Part shown: in pieces, positions 44,605 through 52,749 of the stretch
Layout: the number at the start of each line of letters is the position of its first letter
How positions within the stretch are numbered: position 1 is the stretch's first letter
Source of the DNA: Natronospirillum sp965602035
Lineage (GTDB): Bacteria > Pseudomonadota > Gammaproteobacteria > Pseudomonadales > Natronospirillaceae
NCBI GenBank assembly: GCA_965602035.1
Contig: OZ271919.1
Span: 682,001 to 746,000 of the forward strand
Reading direction: 5' to 3'
DNA: 64,000 nucleotides
The notes under the pieces: generated by a model
Seen by the model: the letters and a program-made list of their open reading frames with translations, nothing else
Told to the model about the DNA's origin: nothing
The model's database searches: none
Program-made: the position numbers and the translations under genes

Positions 44605-45693
44605 TCAGTCTGTCACAGACAGATCGGTTCGGGTGGCGGTGGCCGGTACCGGGTCAACCCTTTCACCAGCCTGAACAAAGCCCTGGCCCACTGTAATCAA
44701 GCGAGTGCGATCGGGCAGCCCCGTTACCCAGACCCCCGAAGGCGTTGACTGCACCATGTTGACCGGTGTCGAGACCACCCGATTTTCCGAATCCACGTGC
44801 TTGAGCGCCAGATTCCCGTCCGGGTCCAGGCTCAGCAGGGCCGGCGATACAAAGTGTGCCTGCACGGAATCCAGCGGAAAGCGAATTTCAGCGGTCACAC
44901 CGGCCACGTCCGGTGCCGCTTCTGTGGCTTCAACCTCCACGGTAAAAGAGCGTGTAGCGGCGCGGGCGCGGGAGCTTATCTGGGTGATTCGTGCGGCAAA
45001 GGTTTCTCCGGTGATCAGCGTCACCTCGGCAGGATTACCAACCACCAGCTCGCTGATGTCTGCCTCCGGGACCTGCGCTGTGGCATTCAGCGGGTCATAT
45101 TCAAGAATGACGGCAATATCGGCCCCGGGCGACAGATAGCTGCCGACCGTCACGGGCAGTTCTTCAATGACACCACCAAACGGCGCGTTGACCGTGGTGC
45201 GCTCGAGCTGCACTTCGATGCTACGGCGATTGGCGATGGCCTGCTCCAGTGCGGCTTCGGCGGCGCGCTGATCAGTGCGATTCTGCAGGCCCCGTTCTAC
45301 CAACTGATTCATTGCATTCAGGTCGGCCTCACGCTGGCGTTCCGTCGCCCGCGCAGAGCGCAATTGATCGCGCAGGTCGCCCTCGTCAAGGCGCACGAGC
45401 AGATCGCCGGCATCGACCCGCTGGCCCTGCTCGACGGCCAGGGCTTCCACTTCTCCCGTGATTTGGGCGCGGACCACCACTTCCCGGTTAACGCGGGTTT
45501 CACCATTGACCTGCAATGTCCGTTCAACGGTGCCGGTTTCCACCGCCGTTATTTCGACCCGTGTCAGGCGGTCGTCTGCCGGAGCCTGGACCGATTCCGG
45601 TGGTGCCGGCTCGGTGTCCAGCCCGGAATACATCCACGCACCGAGGGCACCCAGAAGGATCAGTGCCAGTATCTGGCCGAAGAATTTTGCCAT
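44605..45693 (-). CDS. RND periplasmic adaptor (membrane fusion protein)
   Basis: A 362-residue adaptor with an N-terminal membrane helix (GQILALILLGALGAWMYSGL), a lipoyl-like domain in two halves (REVVVRAQITGEVEALAVEQ and RTTVNAPFGGVIEELPVTVG) separated by a helical hairpin, then beta-barrel and membrane-proximal domains. It links the inner-membrane permease to an outer-membrane channel. The ATG at 45693 places the membrane helix at the start; longer frames to 45786 lie over the uup start. It is divergent from uup by 79 bp. Confidence 0.94.
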   Translation of the reverse strand: MAKFFGQILALILLGALGAWMYSGLDTEPAPPESVQAPADDRLTRVEITAVETGTVERTLQVNGETRVNREVVVRAQITGEVEALAVEQGQRVDAGDLLVRLDEGDLRDQLRSARATERQREADLNAMNQLVERGLQNRTDQRAAEAALEQAIANRRSIEVQLERTTVNAPFGGVIEELPVTVGSYLSPGADIAVILEYDPLNATAQVPEADISELVVGNPAEVTLITGETFAARITQISSRARAATRSFTVEVEATEAAPDVAGVTAEIRFPLDSVQAHFVSPALLSLDPDGNLALKHVDSENRVVSTPVNMVQSTPSGVWVTGLPDRTRLITVGQGFVQAGERVDPVPATATRTDLSVTD

Positions 45694-45772
45694 GGTAGAG
45701 CCGGTTCCCCAGTTGTAACAAAGACAGCGTACATGTGGCGCGGTAGTATACGGGCCCACATATCCTGCGATC

Positions 45773-47692
45773 ATGACAGATATCATGCCAACACTTTCTT
45801 TACAATCAATCGGTCATGCCTACGGAGCAGCGCCGGTTCTTTCCGGCGTCGAATGGCGACTCGATCAACCAGAGCGAATCTGTCTGGTGGGTCGCAATGG
45901 CGAGGGGAAAAGCACATTGCTGCGGCTGCTGGCCGGTCTCGAAACGCCGGATGAGGGTGAGTTGCAGTGGTCCCCCGGTACGGTACTCGGCTACGTTGAG
46001 CAGCCATTGCCCGCAGCTGAGGCCCGAACGGTCAGAGAGTTCGTCCTCAGTGGCGCCGGCGAGGCCGGTGAGGTCCTGTTCCGGTACGAGCAGGCACTGG
46101 CAGTGGATCCGACGGGGTCAGATGTCATGCGGCTGCAGCAGTGGATTGACGATCATCAGGCCTGGAGCCTGTCGAGCCGGGCGGATGCGCTACTGGAGCG
46201 TGCCGGACTCAATGGGGCGGCTTCCGTGGGCTCACTGTCCGGCGGTTGGCGACGCAAAGCCATGCTGACGCGGGCCATGGTTTGTGAGCCCAATGTGCTG
46301 CTGCTGGATGAGCCGACCAACCACCTGGATATCGGCAGCATAGAATGGCTCGAGAATGAGCTGCGGGAATTCTCCGGGCTCCTCATCTTTATCAGTCATG
46401 ATCGACATTTCATCGATCAGGTCGCCCAGAGCATTGTCGAGCTGGACCGCAGTGAGTTGTTCCGACACCCGGTACCTTATCAGGCATTTCTGGACAGTCG
46501 GGCTGAGCGGCTGCGGGTTGAAGCCGAGCAGAATGCGGAATTCGATCGCAAACTGGCGCAGGAGGAACGCTGGATAAGGCAGGGAATAAAGGCCCGGCGG
46601 ACCCGCAACGAAGGGCGAGTGCGTCGGCTGGAGGCGCTGCGACGTCAGCGTGCCCAGCGGCGTGAGGTGGGTGGACAGGCTCGCATGGAGGTACAGTCCT
46701 CGGGGCAGAGCGGCAAGCAGGTGTTTGACCTCGACGCTGTGTCGTTTGGTTATGGCCATCACCGGATTGTCGATTCGCTCACTACGGTTGTTCAGCGTGG
46801 GGATACTCTGGCTCTGGTCGGAGACAACGGCGTAGGCAAGACAACGCTGATCCGGTTGTTGCTGGGTGATCTGGAGCCGGACGCGGGCACGATCAAACGC
46901 GGAACGCGACTCGAGATTGCCTATTTTGATCAGGGGCGGCATCAACTGGACCCGGATAAATCGCTTATGGATACCGTCGCGGAAGGGCGGTCGTTCATCG
47001 ACATCAATGGCCGGCAACTGCATGTCGTAAGCTGGTTGGAACGCTTTCTGTTTTCGCCCTCGCAGGCGCGCAGCCCGGTCAGTACGCTGAGCGGCGGTGA
47101 AGCCAATCGCCTGCTGCTGGCACGGCTGTTCAGCCAACCGGCCAACCTGCTCGTGCTGGATGAGCCAACCAACGACCTTGATATTGACACGCTGGAGTTG
47201 CTGGAAGAACTGATCATCGAATTCCCGGGCACGGTCATTCTGACCAGCCATGACCGCTATTTCGTTGATAATGTCGCGACCCTCGTCTGGGGTATGCCAG
47301 GAGGCGGAAGTGTGGTGCCGGTTATTGGCGGGTATCGGGAGTGGTCTGAATGGCTGCAGCGTCGTCCGCCCAGAGTGAAGGAAAAAATCGACACACCGCG
47401 GGAGGCATCGTCCCCCGGGAGCAGCTCAGCCGGTCAGCAGAACAGCAAACCTGCCCGGCGCAATGGCAAACTGAGTTATAAAGTACAGCGCGAATATGAT
47501 GCCTTGCCGGCACAGATTGAAACGCTGGAGCATCGTATTGCAGAACTGGAGGCTGAAACGTCCGATCCGGCGTTCTACGAGAACAGCCACGACCACGTTC
47601 AGGAGCGCCTGAACGCCCTGCAGCGGGAGCAGGAAGCGTTGGATAATGCCATGGAGCGTTGGCTGGAACTGGAAGAGCAGGTAAGCGGATGA
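45773..47692 (+). CDS. uup: ABC-F ATPase Uup
   Basis: A 639-residue duplicated ABC ATPase with no membrane segments. The first domain has Walker A GRNGEGKST, signature LSGGWRRKA and Walker B LLLDEPTNHLD; the second has GDNGVGKTT, LSGGEANR and LVLDEPTNDLD. Between them is a charged linker, and the C-terminus is a coiled coil (YDALPAQIETLEHRIAELEA) typical of Uup. ABC-F proteins act on ribosomes; Uup also affects transposon excision and DNA-branch handling. An alternative ATG at 45785 is possible. The stop overlaps the next gene by 4 bp (ATGA). Confidence 0.95.
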   Translation: MTDIMPTLSLQSIGHAYGAAPVLSGVEWRLDQPERICLVGRNGEGKSTLLRLLAGLETPDEGELQWSPGTVLGYVEQPLPAAEARTVREFVLSGAGEAGEVLFRYEQALAVDPTGSDVMRLQQWIDDHQAWSLSSRADALLERAGLNGAASVGSLSGGWRRKAMLTRAMVCEPNVLLLDEPTNHLDIGSIEWLENELREFSGLLIFISHDRHFIDQVAQSIVELDRSELFRHPVPYQAFLDSRAERLRVEAEQNAEFDRKLAQEERWIRQGIKARRTRNEGRVRRLEALRRQRAQRREVGGQARMEVQSSGQSGKQVFDLDAVSFGYGHHRIVDSLTTVVQRGDTLALVGDNGVGKTTLIRLLLGDLEPDAGTIKRGTRLEIAYFDQGRHQLDPDKSLMDTVAEGRSFIDINGRQLHVVSWLERFLFSPSQARSPVSTLSGGEANRLLLARLFSQPANLLVLDEPTNDLDIDTLELLEELIIEFPGTVILTSHDRYFVDNVATLVWGMPGGGSVVPVIGGYREWSEWLQRRPPRVKEKIDTPREASSPGSSSAGQQNSKPARRNGKLSYKVQREYDALPAQIETLEHRIAELEAETSDPAFYENSHDHVQERLNALQREQEALDNAMERWLELEEQVSG

Positions 47693-48192
47693 GCCTGGAA
47701 TGGGTTGTGGCACTGGTACTGATGCTGAGCGGATTGGGTGCGTACTTCTGGGCGCGCCCAACCGCGACCGAACGCCGGTTGACGCAGATCCGCGCGCAGG
47801 CAATGCGCAGCGGCCTGTCACTGACCACACTCCATGTCCCGGACTGGAGCATCAGCGGGAGGGTGAACCAGGCGACACACATGATCACCGGCTACCGATT
47901 GCGGGAGGAGCGCCACAAAGGCCCCTTTTTCTCGGCCATGCGGACCAGCGGCAATGCCGGCCAGGACCTTCCTGAGGGTTGGGAGTGGCTGGAAACGGAC
48001 TATCGGGCACTTGGCACACAGCTGCGACAGATTGTGGCATTATCAGTGGCAGAGCTGCCGGACTGGGTCAGCCTGGTCAGTGCCACTCCCCGTGGATGGG
48101 TGCTGGCGTTTGACGAACGAACGCCGGAGCAGGTCGACGAGGTTCGACGGATTCTGGATGAGCTATCCCGACGCACCGACTTCCGTTCGTGA
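47689..48192 (+). CDS. Uncharacterised membrane-anchored protein coupled to uup
   Basis: A 167-residue protein with one N-terminal membrane helix (LEWVVALVLMLSGLGAYFWA) and a hydrophilic domain of about 140 residues (TERRLTQIRAQAMRSGLSLT; GWEWLETDYRALGTQLRQIV). No family is recognised; similar small genes follow uup in Pseudomonas. The ATG at 47689 overlaps the uup stop, so it is translationally coupled. It precedes fadB by 232 bp containing a strong hairpin. Confidence 0.72.
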   Translation: MSLEWVVALVLMLSGLGAYFWARPTATERRLTQIRAQAMRSGLSLTTLHVPDWSISGRVNQATHMITGYRLREERHKGPFFSAMRTSGNAGQDLPEGWEWLETDYRALGTQLRQIVALSVAELPDWVSLVSATPRGWVLAFDERTPEQVDEVRRILDELSRRTDFRS

Positions 48193-48312
48193 TCTTCGCT
48201 CAATAAAACCCGCTGTAGGGGCGTGTCCTTGAGCCTGCAGGCAAGGGAACGCCAGTGGCCGTTGACTTGGCACTTATTTATGAACAGTCTGCCCGCATAA
48301 CGTCTGAACAGT

Positions 48313-48340
48313 CCCCCGCGGGCGCCGGTTGCGCCGGGGG
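48313..48340 (+). repeat. Strong GC hairpin upstream of fadB
   Basis: CCCCC/GGGGG and GGCGC/GCGCC stack into a 10-bp stem with a 3-nt bulge (GCG) and a 5-nt loop (CGGTT). It lies about 85 bp before the fadB ATG and 120 bp after the upstream gene. There is no T-run after it, so it is either a Rho-type end for the uup transcript or a leader structure for fadB. Confidence 0.5.
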
Positions 48341-48375
48341 TATGGGAAAGGTGCGCGTGGCCGGGAGCAGGTGGC

Positions 48376-48386
48376 GTTTGGCAAAC
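48376..48386. promoter_or_regulatory. Short palindrome GTTTG-G-CAAAC in the fadB leader
   Basis: A perfect 5-bp inverted repeat with one central base lies 38 bp before the fadB start. Its half-sites are those of PsrA-type fatty-acid regulators (CAAAC and GTTTG) but in the opposite order, so identification as an operator is tentative. Confidence 0.3.
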
Positions 48387-48424
48387 AGCGTCCGGCACGG
48401 CCGAACCGATGGGAGAGCGAACCA

Positions 48425-50575
48425 ATGATTTACGAGGGTAAGGCAATATCCGTCAGCCGGCGCGAGGATGACATCGCGCACATGGTGCTTGATCTGTCCG
48501 GCGAGTCGGTCAACAAGTTCAACCGGCTGACACTGGAAGACCTGGACCATGCCGTTCAGGCACTGGGCGCCGAGAAATCCCTTCGTGGTCTGGTGATCAC
48601 CAGCGCCAAGGAGGCTTTTGTCGTCGGTGCGGACATCACCGAATTTCTCGGAATGTTCCAGGCGCCCGAAGACGAGCTGATCCAGAACCTGATGCGCACG
48701 AATGGCATTTTTTCGGCGTTGGAAGACCTGCCGTTCCCGACGGTTGCAGCCGTGAACGGGCTGGCGCTGGGCGGCGGCTTTGAAGCCTGTCTGGCCTGCG
48801 ACTACCGGGTACTCTCGACGGCGGCCCGGGTCGGCCTTCCGGAAGTGAAACTCGGTATATTTCCGGGCTTCGGAGGCACCGTTCGACTGTCGCGGTTGAT
48901 CGGCGCCGATAACGCCATAGAGTGGATCTGCACCGGCAATGAGCAGTCCGCCGAGCAGGCCCGCAGGATGGGCGCGGCGGATGCAATCAGCGAACCCGAC
49001 CAGTTGCTCGATCATGCCATCAGACTGATTGAGCGAGCCGTCAATGGCGACATCAATTATCAGGAGCGCCGGGAGACCAAAAAGGGGCCTCTCCGGCTGA
49101 ACAATATCGAAAGCATGATGGTGTTTGAGACCGCCAAAGGGTATATCGCCGGAAAGGCCGGCCGGAATTACCCGTCTCCGGTCGAAGCGGTCAAGACGAT
49201 TCAGAAGCATGCCGGGCTTCACAGGGACGATGCGCTCAAGGTAGAGATTCGTAACTTCACAAAAATGGCGCGTGGGCCGGTCGCCCAGAACCTGGTAACC
49301 CTGTTCCTGAACGACCAGGCGCTCAAGAAATCGGCCCGTAACTGGGCGGATCAGGCCAGGCCCGTTGCTACGGCCGCGGTTCTGGGTGCCGGCATCATGG
49401 GCGGTGGTATCGCCTACCAGAGCGCCTCCAAAGGCATCCCGGTCTACATGAAGGACATCAATAATGACGGTCTGCAGGCCGGGCTGGATGAAGCCGCCAA
49501 ACTGCTGCGCAAGCAGATTGACCGGGAAAAGATTGATGTAGAGGAAATGGGCAATGTGCTGAATCGCATACGGCCGGTTCTGAGCTTCGGTGATTTCGAC
49601 CAGGTCGATCTGGCCGTCGAGGCGGTGGTCGAGAACCCGAAAGTCAAGCATGCGGTTCTTGCGGAGGCCGAAGCGGCTATGCCGGAGCACGCAATTCTGG
49701 CCAGTAACACCTCGACAATATCCATCAATTCGTTGTCTGAAGCACTGAAAGACCCATCACGTTTCTGCGGCATGCACTTTTTCAACCCCGTCCATCGGAT
49801 GCCGCTGGTTGAGGTGATCCGCAGCCGTCACAGCTCGGAAGAGACCATTGCCACTGTGGTTGACTATGCCCGGCGTTTAGGGAAGTCGCCGATCGTTGTC
49901 AATGACTGCCCCGGCTTCTATGTCAATCGTGTGTTGTTCCCGTATTTCGCCGGGTTCGCCATGCTGGTGCGCGACGGCGTCGATTACCGCACGATAGACC
50001 GGGTCATGGAAAAATTCGGCTGGCCGATGGGGCCGGCCTATCTGCTGGATGTGGTCGGCCTGGACACCGCAGTGCATGCCCAGGCAGTGATGGCCGAGGG
50101 CTTTCCGGACCGGATGGCACAGGATTTTCGCTCTGCCATGCACGAGCTGTTCGAGGATGGTCGCAAGGGCCAGAAGAACGGCCAAGGCTTCTACAAATAC
50201 GAGAACGACAAGAAAGGGCGGCCGAAGAAAGTGGAAGACCCTGCAGCGCTGGAAAAGGTCAGCGCGATGGCAACCGGGTCAAAAACGCTCGAAGAACAAC
50301 AGATTATTGATCGCATGATGCTCCCGATGTGCATCGAGGTGGCACGGTGTCTGGAAGAGGACATTGTCGGCAGCCCGCAGGACGCGGATATGGGGCTGAT
50401 CTACGGCCTTGGCTTCCCGCCTTTCCGGGGTGGTGTGCTCAAGTACATGGATGACCGTGGTCTGGCCGACATCGTGGCCGGCGCCGATGCGTTGCAGCAA
50501 CTGGGTCCGTTGTATCAGGCGACAGACCGGATGCGGACAATGGCCGCCAGCGGCGACTCCTACTACCAGCGCTGA
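48425..50575 (+). CDS. fadB: Fatty acid oxidation complex alpha subunit (enoyl-CoA hydratase / 3-hydroxyacyl-CoA dehydrogenase)
   Basis: A 716-residue multifunctional enzyme carrying out hydration and dehydrogenation steps of beta-oxidation. The hydratase half has KEAFVVGADITEFLGMF and ALGGGFEACLACDYRVLSTA with catalytic Glu residues; the dehydrogenase half has GAGIMGGGIAYQSASKGIPV for NAD and MHFFNPVHRMPLVEVI with the catalytic His, then VNDCPGFYVNRVL. The ATG at 48425 follows a GGGAGAG ribosome site and gives the usual length. It is followed 29 bp later by fadA, its heterotetramer partner. Confidence 0.97.
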   Translation: MIYEGKAISVSRREDDIAHMVLDLSGESVNKFNRLTLEDLDHAVQALGAEKSLRGLVITSAKEAFVVGADITEFLGMFQAPEDELIQNLMRTNGIFSALEDLPFPTVAAVNGLALGGGFEACLACDYRVLSTAARVGLPEVKLGIFPGFGGTVRLSRLIGADNAIEWICTGNEQSAEQARRMGAADAISEPDQLLDHAIRLIERAVNGDINYQERRETKKGPLRLNNIESMMVFETAKGYIAGKAGRNYPSPVEAVKTIQKHAGLHRDDALKVEIRNFTKMARGPVAQNLVTLFLNDQALKKSARNWADQARPVATAAVLGAGIMGGGIAYQSASKGIPVYMKDINNDGLQAGLDEAAKLLRKQIDREKIDVEEMGNVLNRIRPVLSFGDFDQVDLAVEAVVENPKVKHAVLAEAEAAMPEHAILASNTSTISINSLSEALKDPSRFCGMHFFNPVHRMPLVEVIRSRHSSEETIATVVDYARRLGKSPIVVNDCPGFYVNRVLFPYFAGFAMLVRDGVDYRTIDRVMEKFGWPMGPAYLLDVVGLDTAVHAQAVMAEGFPDRMAQDFRSAMHELFEDGRKGQKNGQGFYKYENDKKGRPKKVEDPAALEKVSAMATGSKTLEEQQIIDRMMLPMCIEVARCLEEDIVGSPQDADMGLIYGLGFPPFRGGVLKYMDDRGLADIVAGADALQQLGPLYQATDRMRTMAASGDSYYQR

Positions 50576-50604
50576 TTGGGACCGACTTCACAGGAGAATT
50601 ACCG

Positions 50605-51780
50605 ATGACACTGAAACCGAACGATGCAGTGATTGTGGATTTCATTCGGTCACCAATGGGCCGCTCGAAGGGCGGCAGCCTTCGGTTCACGCGTGCGGAA
50701 ACGCTGAGTGCGAGGCTCGTGGATGGCCTGCTGGACCGGAATCCATCAGTCGCCGGAGAGGATTTCGACGATGTAATCTGGGGCTGCGTGAATCAGACGC
50801 TCGAGCAGGGCTGGAATATGGCACGGTTCATGGAGTTGCTCAGCCGCCTGCCGCATACCGTACCGGCACAGACGATAAGCCGGCTGTGTGGCTCGTCCAT
50901 GTCGGCGCTGCACATAGCGACGGCCAATATTCAATCCGGCAATGGTGAGCAGTTTCTGATCGGCGGCGTTGAGCACATGGGCCACCTCGAAATGATGCAC
51001 GGGGTGGATCCGAACCCCATGCTGAGCACCAAGGTCGCCAAGGCATCCGGCATGATGGGATTGACGGCGGAGCTGCTGGGCAAGATGCACGGCATATCGC
51101 GCCAGCAACAGGATGAATTCGCTCTGCGGTCACATCAGTTGGCGCATGAAACCCGCGAGAGTGGTGGTTTCAATAATGAAATTTTGCCGATGCAGGGCCA
51201 TGATGAGCAGGGCGTGCCATACCTGATGCGCCAGGATGAAACCATTCGTCCGGACACCACGCTCGAGAAGCTGCAGGCACTGAAGCCGGTGTTTGATCCG
51301 AAAGACGGTACCGTCACGGCCGGCACATCATCGCAGATCACAGACGGTGCGTGCGCCATGTTGGTCATGTCCTGGCATCAGGCCCAGAAGCTGGGCCTGA
51401 AACCACGCGCGGTCGTGCGGTCTATGGCACTGGCCGGTGTTGATCCTTCGATTATGGGCTACGGCCCGGTGCCGGCTTCGAAGAAAGCACTGAAGCAGCT
51501 CGGAATGACAGTGGACGACCTCGATTACATCGAGTTGAACGAGGCATTTGCAGCGCAGTCGCTGCCGGTACTGAAGGACCTCAAATTACTGAACCGCATG
51601 CATGAGAAAGTCAACGTGCACGGTGGCGCAATTGCTCTGGGTCATCCCTTCGGATGCAGCGGTGCGCGAATCACCGGAACGCTGTTGAATGTGCTGGAAC
51701 AGAAAGATGCGCAACTGGGGCTGGCTACCATGTGTATCGGACTGGGGCAGGGTATAGCCACTGTAATCGAGCGAGTCTAG
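50605..51780 (+). CDS. fadA: 3-ketoacyl-CoA thiolase, beta-oxidation beta subunit
   Basis: A 391-residue thiolase that releases acetyl-CoA at the end of each beta-oxidation round. The nucleophilic Cys95 lies in SRLCGSSMSALH; the second catalytic pair is in NVHGGAIALGHPFGCSGAR and the final MCIGLGQGIATVIE. An AGGAGAATTACC ribosome site precedes the ATG. The length matches E. coli FadA (387). The stop overlaps that of the convergent membrane-protein gene by 4 bp. Confidence 0.97.
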   Translation: MTLKPNDAVIVDFIRSPMGRSKGGSLRFTRAETLSARLVDGLLDRNPSVAGEDFDDVIWGCVNQTLEQGWNMARFMELLSRLPHTVPAQTISRLCGSSMSALHIATANIQSGNGEQFLIGGVEHMGHLEMMHGVDPNPMLSTKVAKASGMMGLTAELLGKMHGISRQQQDEFALRSHQLAHETRESGGFNNEILPMQGHDEQGVPYLMRQDETIRPDTTLEKLQALKPVFDPKDGTVTAGTSSQITDGACAMLVMSWHQAQKLGLKPRAVVRSMALAGVDPSIMGYGPVPASKKALKQLGMTVDDLDYIELNEAFAAQSLPVLKDLKLLNRMHEKVNVHGGAIALGHPFGCSGARITGTLLNVLEQKDAQLGLATMCIGLGQGIATVIERV

Positions 51781-52634
51781 CGGGCGGGTTGCTGCCGCCC
51801 AATGTCCGGGCTGGCTTCCGCGTCACGGGCCATTTCATCGGCCGCCTCGTCGAGTTGTTCATCGGTGAGGCGGTTCGAACGGGCCGCCTCTTTGGCTTCC
51901 TCCAGCGCCTCTGCCTGCTCTCTGGTGTTGCCGCCGGCATCGAACTCGTCGAGGAAATCTTCGTCCACTTCCGTGGTGTAGATACCGGAGATCATTTTCG
52001 AGATACGCTTGATCATGCTCGAGCGTTCCGGGAAGTTCAGCCGGCTGGCAATCAGCGTGTCCTTGGCATGCTTGAAGTAGGACGCCGCGCTCATGCGGTC
52101 CTGATCCTTCAGTAACTGTCGGCCATGCTGGACATAGGTATTCACCTCCGTTTTCAGCATGATCACACTGAGGCGCTTCGTGTGGTCGGCTGCCTCGGTC
52201 TCCATCATGTAGCCCTGGCTCTGCATCAGACGAATCAGTTTCATTGCCTTGAACAGATGCTTTTTCATGTAGTTCACTTCGGCATCTGTCGTCGGCAGGG
52301 CGGTTTCACGGCGTTCAAGCGCATCGGGCAGGTCTTCCTTGAACCCCTCGGCCGTTGCTAGCTCACCATCTCCGTCGTGTCCGGCGATGATTTCCATACG
52401 TTGGCGAATCTGGTGGAGGCGGAATTCCGTAACTGCCTGCAGGAGTGGTGCGTTACCGTCGTATCTCAGCAGCGCCGCACTGATTTCGGCAATCTCATTG
52501 AGCCTGTACTTTATCTGTCGCGCCCGCTGCTTTCGTTCGACTTCTTCACGGTGTTTATCAGATGCTCTGCGCGCCAGCCATATGGCACCGATCATGATTC
52601 CAGTAAAGAGAAGAATGAGGATGGTCAGCAGCAT
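51777..52634 (-). CDS. Uncharacterised membrane-anchored helical protein between fadA and topA
   Basis: A protein of about 285 residues with an N-terminal membrane helix (MLLTILILLFTGIMIGAIWL) and a long hydrophilic, mostly helical domain (REEVERKQRARQIKYRLNEI; YFKHAKDTLIASRLNFPERS) ending in a Glu/Ala-rich tail. No family is recognised; a gene of this type separates foaB and topA in Pseudomonas. The ATG at 52634 starts right at the helix; longer frames towards 53003 would enter topA, so they are rejected. The ribosome site is not obvious, so the start is uncertain. Confidence 0.7.
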   Translation of the reverse strand: MLLTILILLFTGIMIGAIWLARRASDKHREEVERKQRARQIKYRLNEIAEISAALLRYDGNAPLLQAVTEFRLHQIRQRMEIIAGHDGDGELATAEGFKEDLPDALERRETALPTTDAEVNYMKKHLFKAMKLIRLMQSQGYMMETEAADHTKRLSVIMLKTEVNTYVQHGRQLLKDQDRMSAASYFKHAKDTLIASRLNFPERSSMIKRISKMISGIYTTEVDEDFLDEFDAGGNTREQAEALEEAKEAARSNRLTDEQLDEAADEMARDAEASPDIGRQQPAR

Positions 52635-52749
52635 CGGCAGGCCATTAGCGTCCGGTATTAATTTGATGGTAGTGGGTTGACCTGTGAAGCGCAAATGGTT
52701 ATACCTCGCCGCCTTTATCGTCCAGTAATTCAGGAATCTGACCAGTCCT

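Noticed and set aside
48278..49690. A 470-codon minus-strand frame over fadB
   Set aside because: It is entirely antisense to conserved fadB sequence and shows no family features.
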